Positions 17,749 to 26,550 of a DNA stretch of 64,000 bases are shown in pieces. This DNA comes from Sporolactobacillus shoreicorticis (GTDB lineage: Bacteria; Bacillota; Bacilli; Bacillales; Sporolactobacillaceae). A model generated the notes under the pieces. That model saw only the letters and a program-made list of their open reading frames with translations, searched no databases and was not told where the DNA came from. The stretch covers positions 124,001-188,000 of the forward strand of contig NZ_JAMXWM010000006.1 in NCBI RefSeq assembly GCF_024125445.1. The letters run 5' to 3'. How positions within the stretch are numbered: position 1 is the first letter of the stretch; each line of letters begins with the position of its first letter. The translations under genes and the position numbers were made by a program.

Positions 17749-17785
17749 AAAAGCCCTCACGCAAAAAAATTGCGCGAGGGCTTTT
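17749..17785 (-). terminator. efeUOB operon terminator
   Basis: AAAAGCCCTC at 17749-17758 pairs with GAGGGCTTTT at 17776-17785, with an inner GCAA/TTGC pairing. It lies 9 bases beyond the efeB stop on the minus strand. Confidence 0.88.
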
Positions 17786-17793
17786 GTGAAAAA

Positions 17794-19035
17794 TCATTCA
17801 AATAAATGCTGAGCGAAATATTCGTTCTTCTTAATTCCGGCCGGAATGGCAAAGAGGCCGGTTGCGACATGATCAATGTATTCGTTCAGCGCGTCACTCT
17901 TTCCCAGTACGCGAAGCATCGGAATGAAGCTTTCCTGAGGCTTGTTCTGGTAAGAGATGAAGAGCAGTCCTGCGTCCAAATTTCCGGTTGCCGGCTGAAT
18001 GCCGTTTGTATACGAGTAAGCGCGCCGATAAATTTTCTGACCGGTTTGGTGCGCCAGACCCACATGCGAGTCTCCCGGTTGTTTACTTATAATGACGGGT
18101 TCATGTTCGTGTGTCCGTCCGAAAGCGGCTCCGGAATTTTTTTTGCGGCCGATGACCTGTTCTTGATCACTGTAAGAATCCCGATCCCATGTCTCGATAA
18201 TCATTTTAATCTTCCGATAACCGAGGTACGTGCCGCCGCGCATCCATTTCGGCTCATCGCTGCTTGTCCAAACGACCTTGTTTTGGTCATCGGGGTCGGT
18301 GACATTAGCCGTGCCGTCTTTAAAACCAAACAGATTTCGCGGTGTTTTTCCCTTTGGACCATTGAGAAAGCCTGTTTCCATCCAGCGGATATTCGCTGTT
18401 CCGAGTGCTTCTTTGATCAGGTTGCGCAAGGCATGGAATGCGACTTGCTGAATGTCGGCACAAATCTGAACGCAGATGTCGCCGTTGGAGATTGACTGAT
18501 CGAGCGTTTCATGAGCGATACGGGGCATCGGCGTCAGCTGTTTCGGCATTTGACTGGCGAGACCGAACCGATCCTTTCCGTTCTTCATAAAAAAGGAATG
18601 TCCGAGACCAAAGGTGATCGTCAGATTGGCGGCGCCAAGATCGCGCGCCTCATTTGTATCATTCGGCGGCAATTCCTTGTTGCTGCTGTTGATTTCCCTT
18701 TTGCCCTGTATCAACGTTGCGGCAAGGCGTGTCCAGGTAATAAAGAGTGCCATAATTTTCGCTACGTCATGGATTGACGGATCAATGTCGAACGCCGCGA
18801 GATAACCGTAGCCTTGCTGCGCGGTTGTCACACCGGCTTGATGCGTCGCGAAAAAAGGAATTTTTGATTCGTTCGCGGGGTCTGTTGCCGCCTTGTCGCC
18901 AAACAGCTCAAGCGCTGCACCCAACCCGCTCGCACCGAGGGCGATTCCGCCGCCGGCAAGTGCTGACATTTTTAACATTTCCCGTCTGGAATAGCCCTTT
19001 TTTTGCTGCGGAGTACCAAGTTCCTCATGATCCAT
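17794..19035 (-). CDS. efeB: EfeB/YwbN deferrochelatase, DyP-type peroxidase, Tat-exported
   Basis: A 413-residue dye-decolorising peroxidase. Residues 15-45 form a Tat signal with YSRREMLKMS followed by a Gly/Ala-rich hydrophobic stretch. The DyP signature GFKDGTANV is at about residues 240-248, with a conserved arginine region and HEHEPVI further on. Known EfeB proteins oxidise ferrous iron or release iron from haem for the EfeUO uptake system. It is the last gene of efeU-efeO-efeB on the minus strand, 21 bases after efeO. AGAGG precedes the start. Confidence 0.93.
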   Translation of the reverse strand: MDHEELGTPQQKKGYSRREMLKMSALAGGGIALGASGLGAALELFGDKAATDPANESKIPFFATHQAGVTTAQQGYGYLAAFDIDPSIHDVAKIMALFITWTRLAATLIQGKREINSSNKELPPNDTNEARDLGAANLTITFGLGHSFFMKNGKDRFGLASQMPKQLTPMPRIAHETLDQSISNGDICVQICADIQQVAFHALRNLIKEALGTANIRWMETGFLNGPKGKTPRNLFGFKDGTANVTDPDDQNKVVWTSSDEPKWMRGGTYLGYRKIKMIIETWDRDSYSDQEQVIGRKKNSGAAFGRTHEHEPVIISKQPGDSHVGLAHQTGQKIYRRAYSYTNGIQPATGNLDAGLLFISYQNKPQESFIPMLRVLGKSDALNEYIDHVATGLFAIPAGIKKNEYFAQHLFE

Positions 19036-19056
19036 TTGCGATCGACCTCTTTCTTG

Positions 19057-20214
19057 TTAGAAGATTTTCGCCGTTTGAGCCATCAGCTTTGAGAGTTTGC
19101 TAAGTTCGTTGCTGATTTCTCGGATTTGGTCTTTACTCAATTTTGTATAGTCTTCGTATTCTGTGTCGGACTTTTTGTATTTCAACATTTGTTTATCGAA
19201 TGCCTGAAATTGCTTGTCGATTTGGTTGGCCAAATCCTTATGCCCCTCGTTAAGCGCAGGGATTGCTGCCTGGTAAACGGCTTCGGAACCATCGACATTC
19301 GCTTGCAGGTCGACTAAATCGGTGTGAGAATAGCGTTCTTCTTCGCCGGTAATCTTGCTTGTCGCGGCTTCTTCAAGCAGTTCCATTGCACCGGCAACCA
19401 TTGCCTTCGGTGTTAATTTAAATGTTTTTGATTTTTTCTGAAGATCAAGCACATCGGTCATTAATTTGTCAGCATACTTGCTCTGCCCCTTGAGGCTGTT
19501 CTTTTCCCACAACGCGCGTTCGATTTCGTGGAAACCGGTCCATTTAGAGACGTTGTCGACGTCGTTAATGCGGGCGTCGATTGCCGGATCCAAATCACCG
19601 AAACTTTCAGCGATCGGTTCGGCACGTTCATAGTAGATGCGCGGCAGTGTGTAGAGTTTCTTAGCTTTTTCAACATCGCCGGCCTTAACCGCCTTGACAA
19701 AGGGTTTGGTTGTTTTCACAAGCATGTCGATTTGTTCATCGGCATATTTGAGATAATCGTCAACCGCTTGATCCATCTGTTTTGATGGTTTGGTTTTGGT
19801 TTCCTTCGCAGTAAGCAGATCGTTCAATTGTCCGGTTAATGCGGTGCTGTTTTCTTTTATCTGCGCAACGTCAGGATCGGCGAGATTGGATTGTGCGTAA
19901 ATTGGCTGCTGATAGCGTTCAATTTTCGCGTATTGGAGTGGGAATCGATCGCGTACGCCGTTTTCATAGGAAAGCCATTGCGTGTTAATTTGTTTCCCGT
20001 ATTTTTTGATTGCATCCGTATCGTTCTTTTTCAGTGCGGCTTGAAGCTTGTTGTTGAGTTGCTTCATTTTATTTGTGCCTTGCTTGACCGGATCATTTGT
20101 TGCTTGTGATGTTTTGCTGCTGCTGGATTTTTGCGTGCTGCCGCATGCGGTGATGACCGGCAACAGCAGGATCGCGATTAATAATAGAAAGACCATTTTC
20201 TTTTGACTTTTCAT
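19057..20214 (-). CDS. efeO: EfeO/EfeM iron-binding lipoprotein (imelysin/M75 domain)
   Basis: A 385-residue lipoprotein with a signal peptide ending in VITAC (Cys24) and a Ser-rich linker. The M75/imelysin domain carries the metal motif HxxE in WTGFHEIERALWEK at about residues 228-241. No cupredoxin domain is present, so it is the EfeM-like, YwbM-type form. It binds iron outside the membrane and passes it to the permease EfeU. It lies between efeU and efeB. A purine-rich GGGAGG site is found 12 bases upstream of the start. Confidence 0.92.
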   Translation of the reverse strand: MKSQKKMVFLLLIAILLLPVITACGSTQKSSSSKTSQATNDPVKQGTNKMKQLNNKLQAALKKNDTDAIKKYGKQINTQWLSYENGVRDRFPLQYAKIERYQQPIYAQSNLADPDVAQIKENSTALTGQLNDLLTAKETKTKPSKQMDQAVDDYLKYADEQIDMLVKTTKPFVKAVKAGDVEKAKKLYTLPRIYYERAEPIAESFGDLDPAIDARINDVDNVSKWTGFHEIERALWEKNSLKGQSKYADKLMTDVLDLQKKSKTFKLTPKAMVAGAMELLEEAATSKITGEEERYSHTDLVDLQANVDGSEAVYQAAIPALNEGHKDLANQIDKQFQAFDKQMLKYKKSDTEYEDYTKLSKDQIREISNELSKLSKLMAQTAKIF

Positions 20215-20309
20215 AGTGATGATTAAGCCTCCCTGGCATGTTTTTTTGTTTTATACTATAAGTGCAGCTAGGTCTTCACCTTCGCTAGAAGCGTAGCCTC
20301 ACAAGTTTT

Positions 20310-21752
20310 CTAATGTGATGCCGCTGCTCGTCGCTCCTTAAGAATGATGAAAATGAAGAGCAGTAAGCATGCGACTTGCGGGATCGTACTGTACCATGAT
20401 GGGAAAATACTCAGACTGTTGATCGATGGCAGCGTGTCCGAAACCGTTGACGGCAGAATGCCTGCCATTTGCAGACTGTGAATACCGGACCCCATAAACT
20501 TGAAACATAAATAAAAGACGACAAAACTCGAGATCATGAAAAACGGGCGAAGCGGCAGCAGGACACCGAGTTTCAGCATGAGAAAGCCGATGACAATGAG
20601 GACGCCGAAGCCGGCAGCGATTCCTGATGCCAGTTGTACTGCCGGCATGCGCCCGGCCATTCCGATTAAGAAGATGACCGTCTCCATCCCTTCGCGAAGA
20701 ACGGCGATAAATGCAAGCGCGGCAAAGGAGATCATTTTTTGCTTGCTGATCGCCTGACTGGTTTTGGATGTGATAAACGCGTTCCAACGTTTTATGTCCG
20801 CATTCCGGTGCAGCCAGTAACCGACATACAGCAGCATCAGACTCGCGATTACTCCGGACCAGCCGTTGATCAATGAGTTGTTGTTCCCGAAGGCTGCGAC
20901 GGAGAGCAGGAAGGAAACGAGCACGCCGACTGCGAGGCAGACAAGAACAGCGAGGCTTGTTCCGCTCCAGATCCACACCTTCGCAGGTTTTGAATTTGCT
21001 TTGCGGGCAAAGGTTAGCAGAGCTCCGATGACCAGCAGAGCTTCAAGGCCTTCGCGAATCGGAATCAGGGCTGCGTCCCACATCCCATAGTTCGCTGAGG
21101 CAAGCGGCTTCAGGCTTGTGATCATTTCTTCGACCAGCGGCAGCGCTTTTGCATGCATCTTCGGATCGGCAAGGTAAGCATCCATCATGACCAAATTTTT
21201 CTCGGATTCGGTATAAATGCTTTGCGATTGGCTGACGACGTCGCCTTCAACGGACAACCAATCCTGCTGAAGCTGTTTGACCTGAGATGCAGCAGTGACC
21301 CAGTCCTTCTGACTCATCGACTGCTTTGCGTTGCCGAGCTCGGTTATGTAAGAAGACAGGGACTGGTGCCCCGACTTTGTCGTTCCGCCATATAGACCGC
21401 TTTGATAGTCTTGAAGCGTCTGCCGCAGCGCACTGAGACTCTTAATCGATTGCGCGCGATTGCCGTTAAGCAAATCCAGAGAAGCAGAGCTGATATCCTG
21501 ACTCAACTGGATCGATGCATCAAGGGAGCTCTTTGAGACGGTGGTTTTATTGTTTTGCCACCATTTTTTAAAAGATGAATAATCCGTCTCGGCAGATTTC
21601 CCATGTTGCAGTGCGGTGATCGCATGATTCAGATCGTTGAGCGCGGGGGATACATCGACCGCTTTTTTCGCTTGTACGGTTAACGGATACATTGACAGCA
21701 TTGCAATCAAGATAATCAGCATGGATGCACCGATGCACCGACTAAATTTCAT
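20310..21752 (-). CDS. efeU: EfeU/FTR1-type high-affinity iron permease
   Basis: A 480-residue protein with a signal peptide, an extracellular helical N-terminal half (about residues 28-230) and an FTR1 domain of seven membrane segments. The iron motifs REGLE (in PIREGLEALLVIGALL) and REGME (in VLREGMETVIFLIGMA) are both intact. ATG 21752 follows AGGAGG; an in-frame start 13 codons upstream would lie in the Fur box. It heads the efeUOB operon. The fused N-terminal helical domain is the usual YwbL form. Confidence 0.93.
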   Translation of the reverse strand: MKFSRCIGASMLIILIAMLSMYPLTVQAKKAVDVSPALNDLNHAITALQHGKSAETDYSSFKKWWQNNKTTVSKSSLDASIQLSQDISSASLDLLNGNRAQSIKSLSALRQTLQDYQSGLYGGTTKSGHQSLSSYITELGNAKQSMSQKDWVTAASQVKQLQQDWLSVEGDVVSQSQSIYTESEKNLVMMDAYLADPKMHAKALPLVEEMITSLKPLASANYGMWDAALIPIREGLEALLVIGALLTFARKANSKPAKVWIWSGTSLAVLVCLAVGVLVSFLLSVAAFGNNNSLINGWSGVIASLMLLYVGYWLHRNADIKRWNAFITSKTSQAISKQKMISFAALAFIAVLREGMETVIFLIGMAGRMPAVQLASGIAAGFGVLIVIGFLMLKLGVLLPLRPFFMISSFVVFYLCFKFMGSGIHSLQMAGILPSTVSDTLPSINSLSIFPSWYSTIPQVACLLLFIFIILKERRAAASH

Positions 21753-21770
21753 AGTCAGGCCTCCTAAATC

Positions 21771-21832
21771 GGTAATGATAATCATTTTCAATTAAACAAT
21801 TATAGTTTAATAGCCCAAAAGAATACTGTCAA
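21771..21832 (-). promoter_or_regulatory. efeUOB promoter with Fur box
   Basis: On the minus strand TTGACA (21827-21832) is 17 bases from TAAACT (21804-21809). Downstream of it, at 21771-21790, lies TAATGATAATCATTTTCA, which matches the Fur box consensus GATAATGATAATCATTATC closely. Fur with ferrous iron should block transcription of efeUOB in iron-replete cells. Confidence 0.82.
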
Positions 21833-22011
21833 TATAAATTCAAATAAAACAATTAATATTGTGATATATATTATAGATTGATTATAAATTATGTTTAATG
21901 CATATCTGAAAATTAAAGTCAGAAGAAAACACTCATTGCAGCATGACCGATTGATTGAAGCTGAAGGAACTGAATCGAGGTCTAAACATTAAAAAATTGA
22001 CTTAATGAAAA

Positions 22012-22035
22012 AATCGCCGCAGACTCGCGGCGATT
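22012..22035 (-). terminator. terminator of the 22039-22533 gene
   Basis: AATCGCCGC at 22012-22020 pairs with GCGGCGATT at 22027-22035, followed on the minus strand by TTTTTTC. Confidence 0.85.
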
Positions 22036-22038
22036 CCT

Positions 22039-22533
22039 TTATTTTTTAACAAATCCTTCTTCAACTAAATATTCTGCTGCCTCTTTATAGCTACGGAATG
22101 TTCCATCGAGTTCATCACCTGCATAAACGTTCCAAAGCTCGTTGTCATAGATGATTTCAAGTTCCTGCCGCCCGCTTGGTGTTACCCATTGTTCGTGATC
22201 ATTCCCGTCAGCTGTTTCCTTTTTATAAACACCTTCAGGGGAGAGGGCGAAAATCGTTTTTTTCACCAGTGTGTGAAGCTCCTCTCCGGAGAAAGCACGA
22301 ATGTTGACCATACCTTTCGAATCAGCTTCGTAGCCTTCAATGTCCTTTGCGTATACATAGCCGTTGCCGTTCGGATGCAGATGGTACACGACGGTTTTCT
22401 TATTCGCGGCACTTCCCGGATACTGAAAATTTACTCGTCCCAGGGAAACAGATTTGCGCTCTAGTTCAGGAAACGATTCGAAAATCGATAATTTTTGATT
22501 GTAATCAAGTAGCAAAGACTTCTTCAACTCCAT
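22039..22533 (-). CDS. uncharacterised 164-residue protein
   Basis: I do not recognise this protein. It is soluble, acidic and has no signal peptide. Two parts can be seen: residues 28-95, with YVYAKDIEGYEADSKGMVNI and a helix FSGEELHTLVKKTIFAL, and residues 110-160, which read like a small alpha/beta unit (LEIIYDNELWNVYAGDELDGTFRSYKEAAEYLVEEGFV). It is a real gene by length, codon use and its own terminator. The ribosome site before ATG 22533 is weak. It stands alone between efeUOB and the CPBP operon. Confidence 0.7.
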   Translation of the reverse strand: MELKKSLLLDYNQKLSIFESFPELERKSVSLGRVNFQYPGSAANKKTVVYHLHPNGNGYVYAKDIEGYEADSKGMVNIRAFSGEELHTLVKKTIFALSPEGVYKKETADGNDHEQWVTPSGRQELEIIYDNELWNVYAGDELDGTFRSYKEAAEYLVEEGFVKK

Positions 22534-22606
22534 TTAATCAAGTTTGTCGATTTATTATAGCATATCTTGCCTGTTAACAATAATCGTACTTATTTGTCTA
22601 TGTCTG

Positions 22607-22646
22607 TTGCTAATATCAATGGTCTAGTGTACTGTGATACTAATAC
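22607..22646 (+). promoter_or_regulatory. promoter and operator of the CPBP/ABC operon
   Basis: TTGCTA (22607-22612) and TACTGT (22630-22635) are 17 bases apart. The 24-base sequence TCTAGTGTACT-N5-ACTAATAC at 22623-22646 overlaps the -10 and recurs at 23663-23686. It contains TAGT-N10-ACTA and is the likely site of the GntR regulator encoded in the operon. Confidence 0.65.
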
Positions 22647-22667
22647 TGTGAGACCAGGAGGCACATA

Positions 22668-23627
22668 ATGAACGAGATCAGGAAAGAACGAAAAAAGGTA
22701 AAAAAATATTTTCGTCACTTGGGGATTACACTCCTGTTTCAGACAGGAGTGTTGTGGAGCGTTGTTGGCATTTATCTGATCGTGTTGACTTTGCAAGCGA
22801 TGTTTCTTCATCCCCATTTAACGGAACAGCAGTTTGAGGCGCGGGTGATAACACCTGTGAGTGAGAGCGGATGGCCGATGATTGCGGCGGTTTTGGTTGC
22901 GTTTATCCCGCTCTTGATTTACCGGAAAAAGAAGTTCTTTACTTATGATCTGAGAACGACGAAGCGAAGGATGACGGTCAATGTATTTGTCCTAGGACTG
23001 ATTGCGGTGCTTGGGGTGAACGCCATTATTTCATCGGTGATGTATCCTGTGGAGTGGCTGCTCAATCTTTTCGGGTATACGGCCGATCCGTCAAAAGAAA
23101 TCTTGGAAGGTTCCAAGACAACAAGTATGCTCGTATATACATGTTTGATCGGGCCGATCCTTGAAGAATTTGTCTATAGAGGCGTTGTGATGCGCAGCTT
23201 GGAGCGGTTTGGGTCTGTTTTTGCGATTACGATTTCCGCACTGCTATTCAGTATGATGCACGGGAATATCATTCAAATTCCTATGGCCTTCGCGATCGGC
23301 ATCGTGCTTGGTTATTTAGCGAAAACCTACGGCATCTGGTTAACCGTACTGATTCACATCGCGAATAATTTGTTCAGTGAAGGATTTAGCGCGCTTCCTT
23401 CGGCCATGTGGTCAAATGTTTTTGACATCATTATGGCCATTGTTTTCATTGGTACCGGCTGCGCTTTCCTTAATAAAAATAAGCGCACTATTAAAGAAAA
23501 ATTAAGCGGTATACGCGGAAGGCTTCCTGAAAAACGTCTGTGGCTATACTTTTTTACGTCGATTCCGATGATTCTGCTGCTTCTTTCCAATCTTGTGGTC
23601 ACTATTCTTGGCGTAGAGAAACTGTAA
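22668..23627 (+). CDS. CPBP family intramembrane metalloprotease
   Basis: A 319-residue membrane protein with about eight hydrophobic segments. The CPBP (Abi/CAAX-type) motifs are present: EEFVYRGVVMRSL near residues 166-178, MMHGN near 199, and HIANNLFSE near 231. These glutamate and histidine residues bind the metal in Rce1-like enzymes. Related proteins give bacteriocin self-immunity or process peptides. Here it is the first gene of a six-gene operon with an ABC exporter and a GntR regulator, which points to defence against a peptide or antibiotic; that is inference. AGGAGG precedes ATG 22668 by 6 bases. Confidence 0.82.
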   Translation: MNEIRKERKKVKKYFRHLGITLLFQTGVLWSVVGIYLIVLTLQAMFLHPHLTEQQFEARVITPVSESGWPMIAAVLVAFIPLLIYRKKKFFTYDLRTTKRRMTVNVFVLGLIAVLGVNAIISSVMYPVEWLLNLFGYTADPSKEILEGSKTTSMLVYTCLIGPILEEFVYRGVVMRSLERFGSVFAITISALLFSMMHGNIIQIPMAFAIGIVLGYLAKTYGIWLTVLIHIANNLFSEGFSALPSAMWSNVFDIIMAIVFIGTGCAFLNKNKRTIKEKLSGIRGRLPEKRLWLYFFTSIPMILLLLSNLVVTILGVEKL

Positions 23628-23646
23628 ACCTATGCGCTATCTAATG

Positions 23647-23686
23647 TTGACAATATTAATATTCTAGTGTACTATATAACTAATAC
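23647..23686 (+). promoter_or_regulatory. internal promoter with the same operator
   Basis: TTGACA (23647-23652) and TACTAT (23670-23675) are 17 bases apart, a near-consensus sigma-A promoter. The operator-like TCTAGTGTACT-N5-ACTAATAC at 23663-23686 matches the one in front of the CPBP gene at all 19 fixed positions. It drives the permease-GntR-ABC part of the cluster. Confidence 0.75.
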
Positions 23687-23712
23687 AATAATATGAAAAC
23701 GGGGGAAGAGCT

Positions 23713-24513
23713 ATGTCTATTTGGTTTGCATTATTAAAAAAAGAATTGCGGCTGGGCTGGATGGCATTCATGATTTTTCTTATTTTGCAGCTTCTATTAA
23801 TGGGACTGGGCATTTTTTTGAATCTGCGTTTTGGCAGCAATTCAGATGTGGCTCCTGTAGTGATCGGGGTCATGCTGACTGTCTTCCTGCTGTTCTATGT
23901 TCCAGTCTATCTGCTCTTTAACGTGATACAAGAGCGCAAGACGTTTCATCTCTGGATGCAGAATCCGCTTCCGGCGTGGGCGATGCTCTTGGCGAAATTA
24001 TCGGGAGCGTTGGTTTATTTTATTGTGACCATGGTAGTGGTAGGCAGCTATACATGGGTGAGTCTTGCCAGATTGGATGATGTTCCGCAGGAGCTGTCTT
24101 TATTCGGATTAGCTGTTTTTGCGATAGCGATTTTGCTTTGGAGCGGAATCGGCGGTGGTGTCGGTTTCCTGTTTCTGTGGACAGTTCAGCGGACGATGCG
24201 CTCGCGAATCGGCAAATGGTCATGGCTGGTACTGATCGTCGGAATCGGCATTTACAGTTATATTGACAACAAGCTGACACAATTCGGTATTTTTGATGTG
24301 CTGACAAATTGGGGACCCGTGCCGGCGAGTTTCTTTTCCCATTTGTTAATACCAACAGGAGCCAATACCGCATCTCAAGACTTCAACAGTTTCTGGGCGG
24401 ATCTCGGCACAGAACCTCTGTACATTGGGAGCATCGTCCTTGATCTGATTGTTACTGCAATTTTCTTCCTTATTACTGCCTGGCTTACGGATCATGAGTT
24501 GGAAGCTTCATAA
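23713..24513 (+). CDS. multi-pass membrane protein, likely ABC-2-type permease subunit
   Basis: A 266-residue protein with six hydrophobic segments. It starts SIWFALLKKELRLGWMAF, like the cytoplasmic lead-in of ABC-2 permeases of YtrC/YtrD type, and has the polar turn QERKTFHLWMQNPLPAWAMLLAKL after the second pair of helices. No enzyme motif is seen. GGGGGAAG precedes ATG 23713. Its location between the CPBP gene and the GntR/ATPase genes suggests it is the first permease of the exporter. The family assignment is by general pattern only. Confidence 0.68.
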   Translation: MSIWFALLKKELRLGWMAFMIFLILQLLLMGLGIFLNLRFGSNSDVAPVVIGVMLTVFLLFYVPVYLLFNVIQERKTFHLWMQNPLPAWAMLLAKLSGALVYFIVTMVVVGSYTWVSLARLDDVPQELSLFGLAVFAIAILLWSGIGGGVGFLFLWTVQRTMRSRIGKWSWLVLIVGIGIYSYIDNKLTQFGIFDVLTNWGPVPASFFSHLLIPTGANTASQDFNSFWADLGTEPLYIGSIVLDLIVTAIFFLITAWLTDHELEAS

Positions 24514-24555
24514 TGAACGGGAATATAGAAATCAACTTCAAGGAGGCAAGCGAGC

Positions 24556-24933
24556 ATGGCACAATCATTCAATCCATCTGTTCCCATCTATTTGCAATTG
24601 TGCGAGCGGATCAAAAACAAAATTATCCGCGGAGAAATCGGAATGGGCGAGCGCTTGCCGTCCGTGCGCGATATGGCTATTGATTCCAGTGTGAATCCTA
24701 ATACAGTACAGCGAACATACAGAGAGTTAGAAGACAGCGGAATTGTAGCGAAAAAAAGAGGTCAAGGGACCTTTGTAACCGAAGATCCGCGCATACTTGA
24801 AAAAATGCGTGAGGAATTAAAGATCAGTCATATTCGTCTTTTTGTCTCTGAAATGCGAGAAATGGGTTATTCAAGTACAGAAATGCTTGCCGGATTGAAG
24901 GATTATTTAGATACAAAGGAGGAAGATCAATGA
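24556..24933 (+). CDS. GntR family regulator, YtrA subfamily
   Basis: A 125-residue repressor with a GntR winged helix at residues 10-75 (VPIYLQLCERIKNKI, GERLPSVRDMAIDSSVNPNTVQRTYRELE, GQGTFV) and only a short two-helix tail. This size is the mark of the YtrA subfamily, which controls ABC transporter operons sensing cell-wall antibiotics. AAGGAGG lies before the start. It overlaps the next ATPase gene by four bases (ATGA). The duplicated operator upstream of 22668 and 23713 is its probable target. Confidence 0.88.
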   Translation: MAQSFNPSVPIYLQLCERIKNKIIRGEIGMGERLPSVRDMAIDSSVNPNTVQRTYRELEDSGIVAKKRGQGTFVTEDPRILEKMREELKISHIRLFVSEMREMGYSSTEMLAGLKDYLDTKEEDQ

Positions 24934-25622
24934 TTCAGTTAGAAGGAGTAACCAAGCGTTATTTGACGAAAAAAGCGCTGGACGGCATCAGTCTCCAAAT
25001 TGAACCCGGACATATTGTCGGCCTGATCGGATCGAATGGGAGCGGGAAATCGACGACCTTGAAACTGATCGCGGGGCTTCTTCGACCCACGCGTGGTACG
25101 GTTCTGGTTGACGGAGAAATCGCAAATCGCAGAATCTGCCGGAAGGTCGCCTATTTGTCTGAATTGGATACCTATTACTCTTTTTTTACCGTTAAGCAGA
25201 CCGTTGACTTGTACGAGCAGACCTTTATTGACTTCAATCGTAAAAAAGCGGAGGAGATGCTTGATTTTATGAAGCTCGACCGCAGTCAAAAGGTCAAGCA
25301 TCTTTCGAAAGGAAATCGCGGCCGGTTGAAGATTGTCGTGACGCTCGCGCGAGAAGTACCGTTTATTCTGATGGACGAACCGCTTTCCGGGTTGGATCCG
25401 ATGGTGCGCAGCTCGATTATTAAAGGACTGATTTCATTTATTGATTTGGAAAAGCAGACCGTCATTTTAACCACACATGAACTGCAGGAAATTGAGCCGC
25501 TGCTTGACACAGTTATTCTGATCAAGAACGGAGTGATCCTAGAGCGTGAAAGCGTCGAAGATATTCGTTGTAATGAAAATTTAAGCCTAGTGGATTGGAT
25601 GGTGGAGAAGTATGAGCAATAA
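24930..25622 (+). CDS. ABC transporter ATP-binding protein (YtrB-like)
   Basis: A 230-residue ATPase. Walker A is GSNGSGKST near residues 35-43; the signature appears in the degenerate form LSKGNRGRLKIV near 128-139; Walker B is FILMDEPLSGLDP near 150-162; and the switch histidine is in TTHELQE. The degenerate LSKGN signature is usual for YtrB/YxlF-type ATPases. It overlaps the GntR gene and the following ATPase gene (ATG at 25612), so it is part of one translational unit. It powers one of the ABC-2 permeases of the operon. Confidence 0.88.
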   Translation: MIQLEGVTKRYLTKKALDGISLQIEPGHIVGLIGSNGSGKSTTLKLIAGLLRPTRGTVLVDGEIANRRICRKVAYLSELDTYYSFFTVKQTVDLYEQTFIDFNRKKAEEMLDFMKLDRSQKVKHLSKGNRGRLKIVVTLAREVPFILMDEPLSGLDPMVRSSIIKGLISFIDLEKQTVILTTHELQEIEPLLDTVILIKNGVILERESVEDIRCNENLSLVDWMVEKYEQ

Positions 25623-26550
25623 TGCCGAAGCAAACAAACCGTCAGTTCGGCTGGAACATGTAAGCAAGCGGATCGGCGGAAAGACGATTATTGATGATTT
25701 AAGTTTTGATATTTACAGCGGCGAGGTGTTCGGATTTCTCGGACCCAACGGAGCAGGGAAAACGACAACGATTCGAATGATTGTCGGTCTGATGCGAATG
25801 TCCCAAGGCAATATTTACATACAAGGGCACAGCATCAAGGGCGAATTTAAAAAAGCGATTCGTCAGGTTGGAGCGATCGTAGAGAATCCGGAGATGTATA
25901 AATTCCTCACGGGCTATCAAAATCTGTTGCACTATGCGCGCATGATCCCCGGCATCAGCAAGGATCGGATTATGGAAGTTGTGAAGCTGGTCGAACTGCA
26001 GGATCGAATTCACGAAAAGGTCAAGCGCTATTCACTTGGGATGCGTCAGCGGCTCGGTGTGGCTCAGGCATTGCTGCACCACCCGTCCGTATTAATCTTG
26101 GATGAACCGACAAACGGGCTGGACCCTCAAGGAATCCATGACTTGCGCAACTATATGCATAAGCTTTCACGTGAGGAAAATGTTTCTGTTATTGTGTCAA
26201 GTCACTTGCTGACAGAAATGCAACTGATGTGTGACCGGATCGGTATTCTGCAAAAGGGCAAGCTGATCGGCGTAGAGACAGTCAGTGAGTTCATCGAAAA
26301 AGGAGCCGCGAAAGTGCGGATGCAGGTCGATGATGCCAGACTTGCCGCGCAGATCGTCAAAGATAAACTGTCGATCGATGCGGCTGCTCCTGATGAAACA
26401 ACCATTGAGGTCCCGGTTGATCATGATAAAATTCCGGTAGTCATCGACACCTTAGTCATCTCGAAGATCAAGATTTACAGTGTCATCACTGTTGCAAAAT
26501 CACTTGAAGACAGATTCCTGGAAGTAACAGGGGGGAAGAGCGTTGAGTAA
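25612..26550 (+). CDS. ABC transporter ATP-binding protein (BcrA-like)
   Basis: A 312-residue ATPase with Walker A GPNGAGKTTT near residues 44-53, signature YSLGMRQRLGVAQALL near 140-155, Walker B VLILDEPTNGLDPQG near 160-174, and switch SSHLL. A C-terminal extension of about 90 residues after residue 220 is typical for BcrA-type drug and peptide exporters. It overlaps the ATPase gene before it and the permease gene after it by a few bases. The operon therefore has two different ATPases, one for each permease. Confidence 0.9.
   Translation: MSNNAEANKPSVRLEHVSKRIGGKTIIDDLSFDIYSGEVFGFLGPNGAGKTTTIRMIVGLMRMSQGNIYIQGHSIKGEFKKAIRQVGAIVENPEMYKFLTGYQNLLHYARMIPGISKDRIMEVVKLVELQDRIHEKVKRYSLGMRQRLGVAQALLHHPSVLILDEPTNGLDPQGIHDLRNYMHKLSREENVSVIVSSHLLTEMQLMCDRIGILQKGKLIGVETVSEFIEKGAAKVRMQVDDARLAAQIVKDKLSIDAAAPDETTIEVPVDHDKIPVVIDTLVISKIKIYSVITVAKSLEDRFLEVTGGKSVE

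Noticed and set aside
17541-17750. 69-codon frame between tetR and efeB
   Set aside because: It ends at the efeUOB terminator, has no ribosome site and no recognisable sequence.
17806-18495. Long antisense frame (229 codons) inside efeB
   Set aside because: efeB is a clear DyP peroxidase on the other strand; the antisense protein is Cys/Arg-rich without any known pattern.
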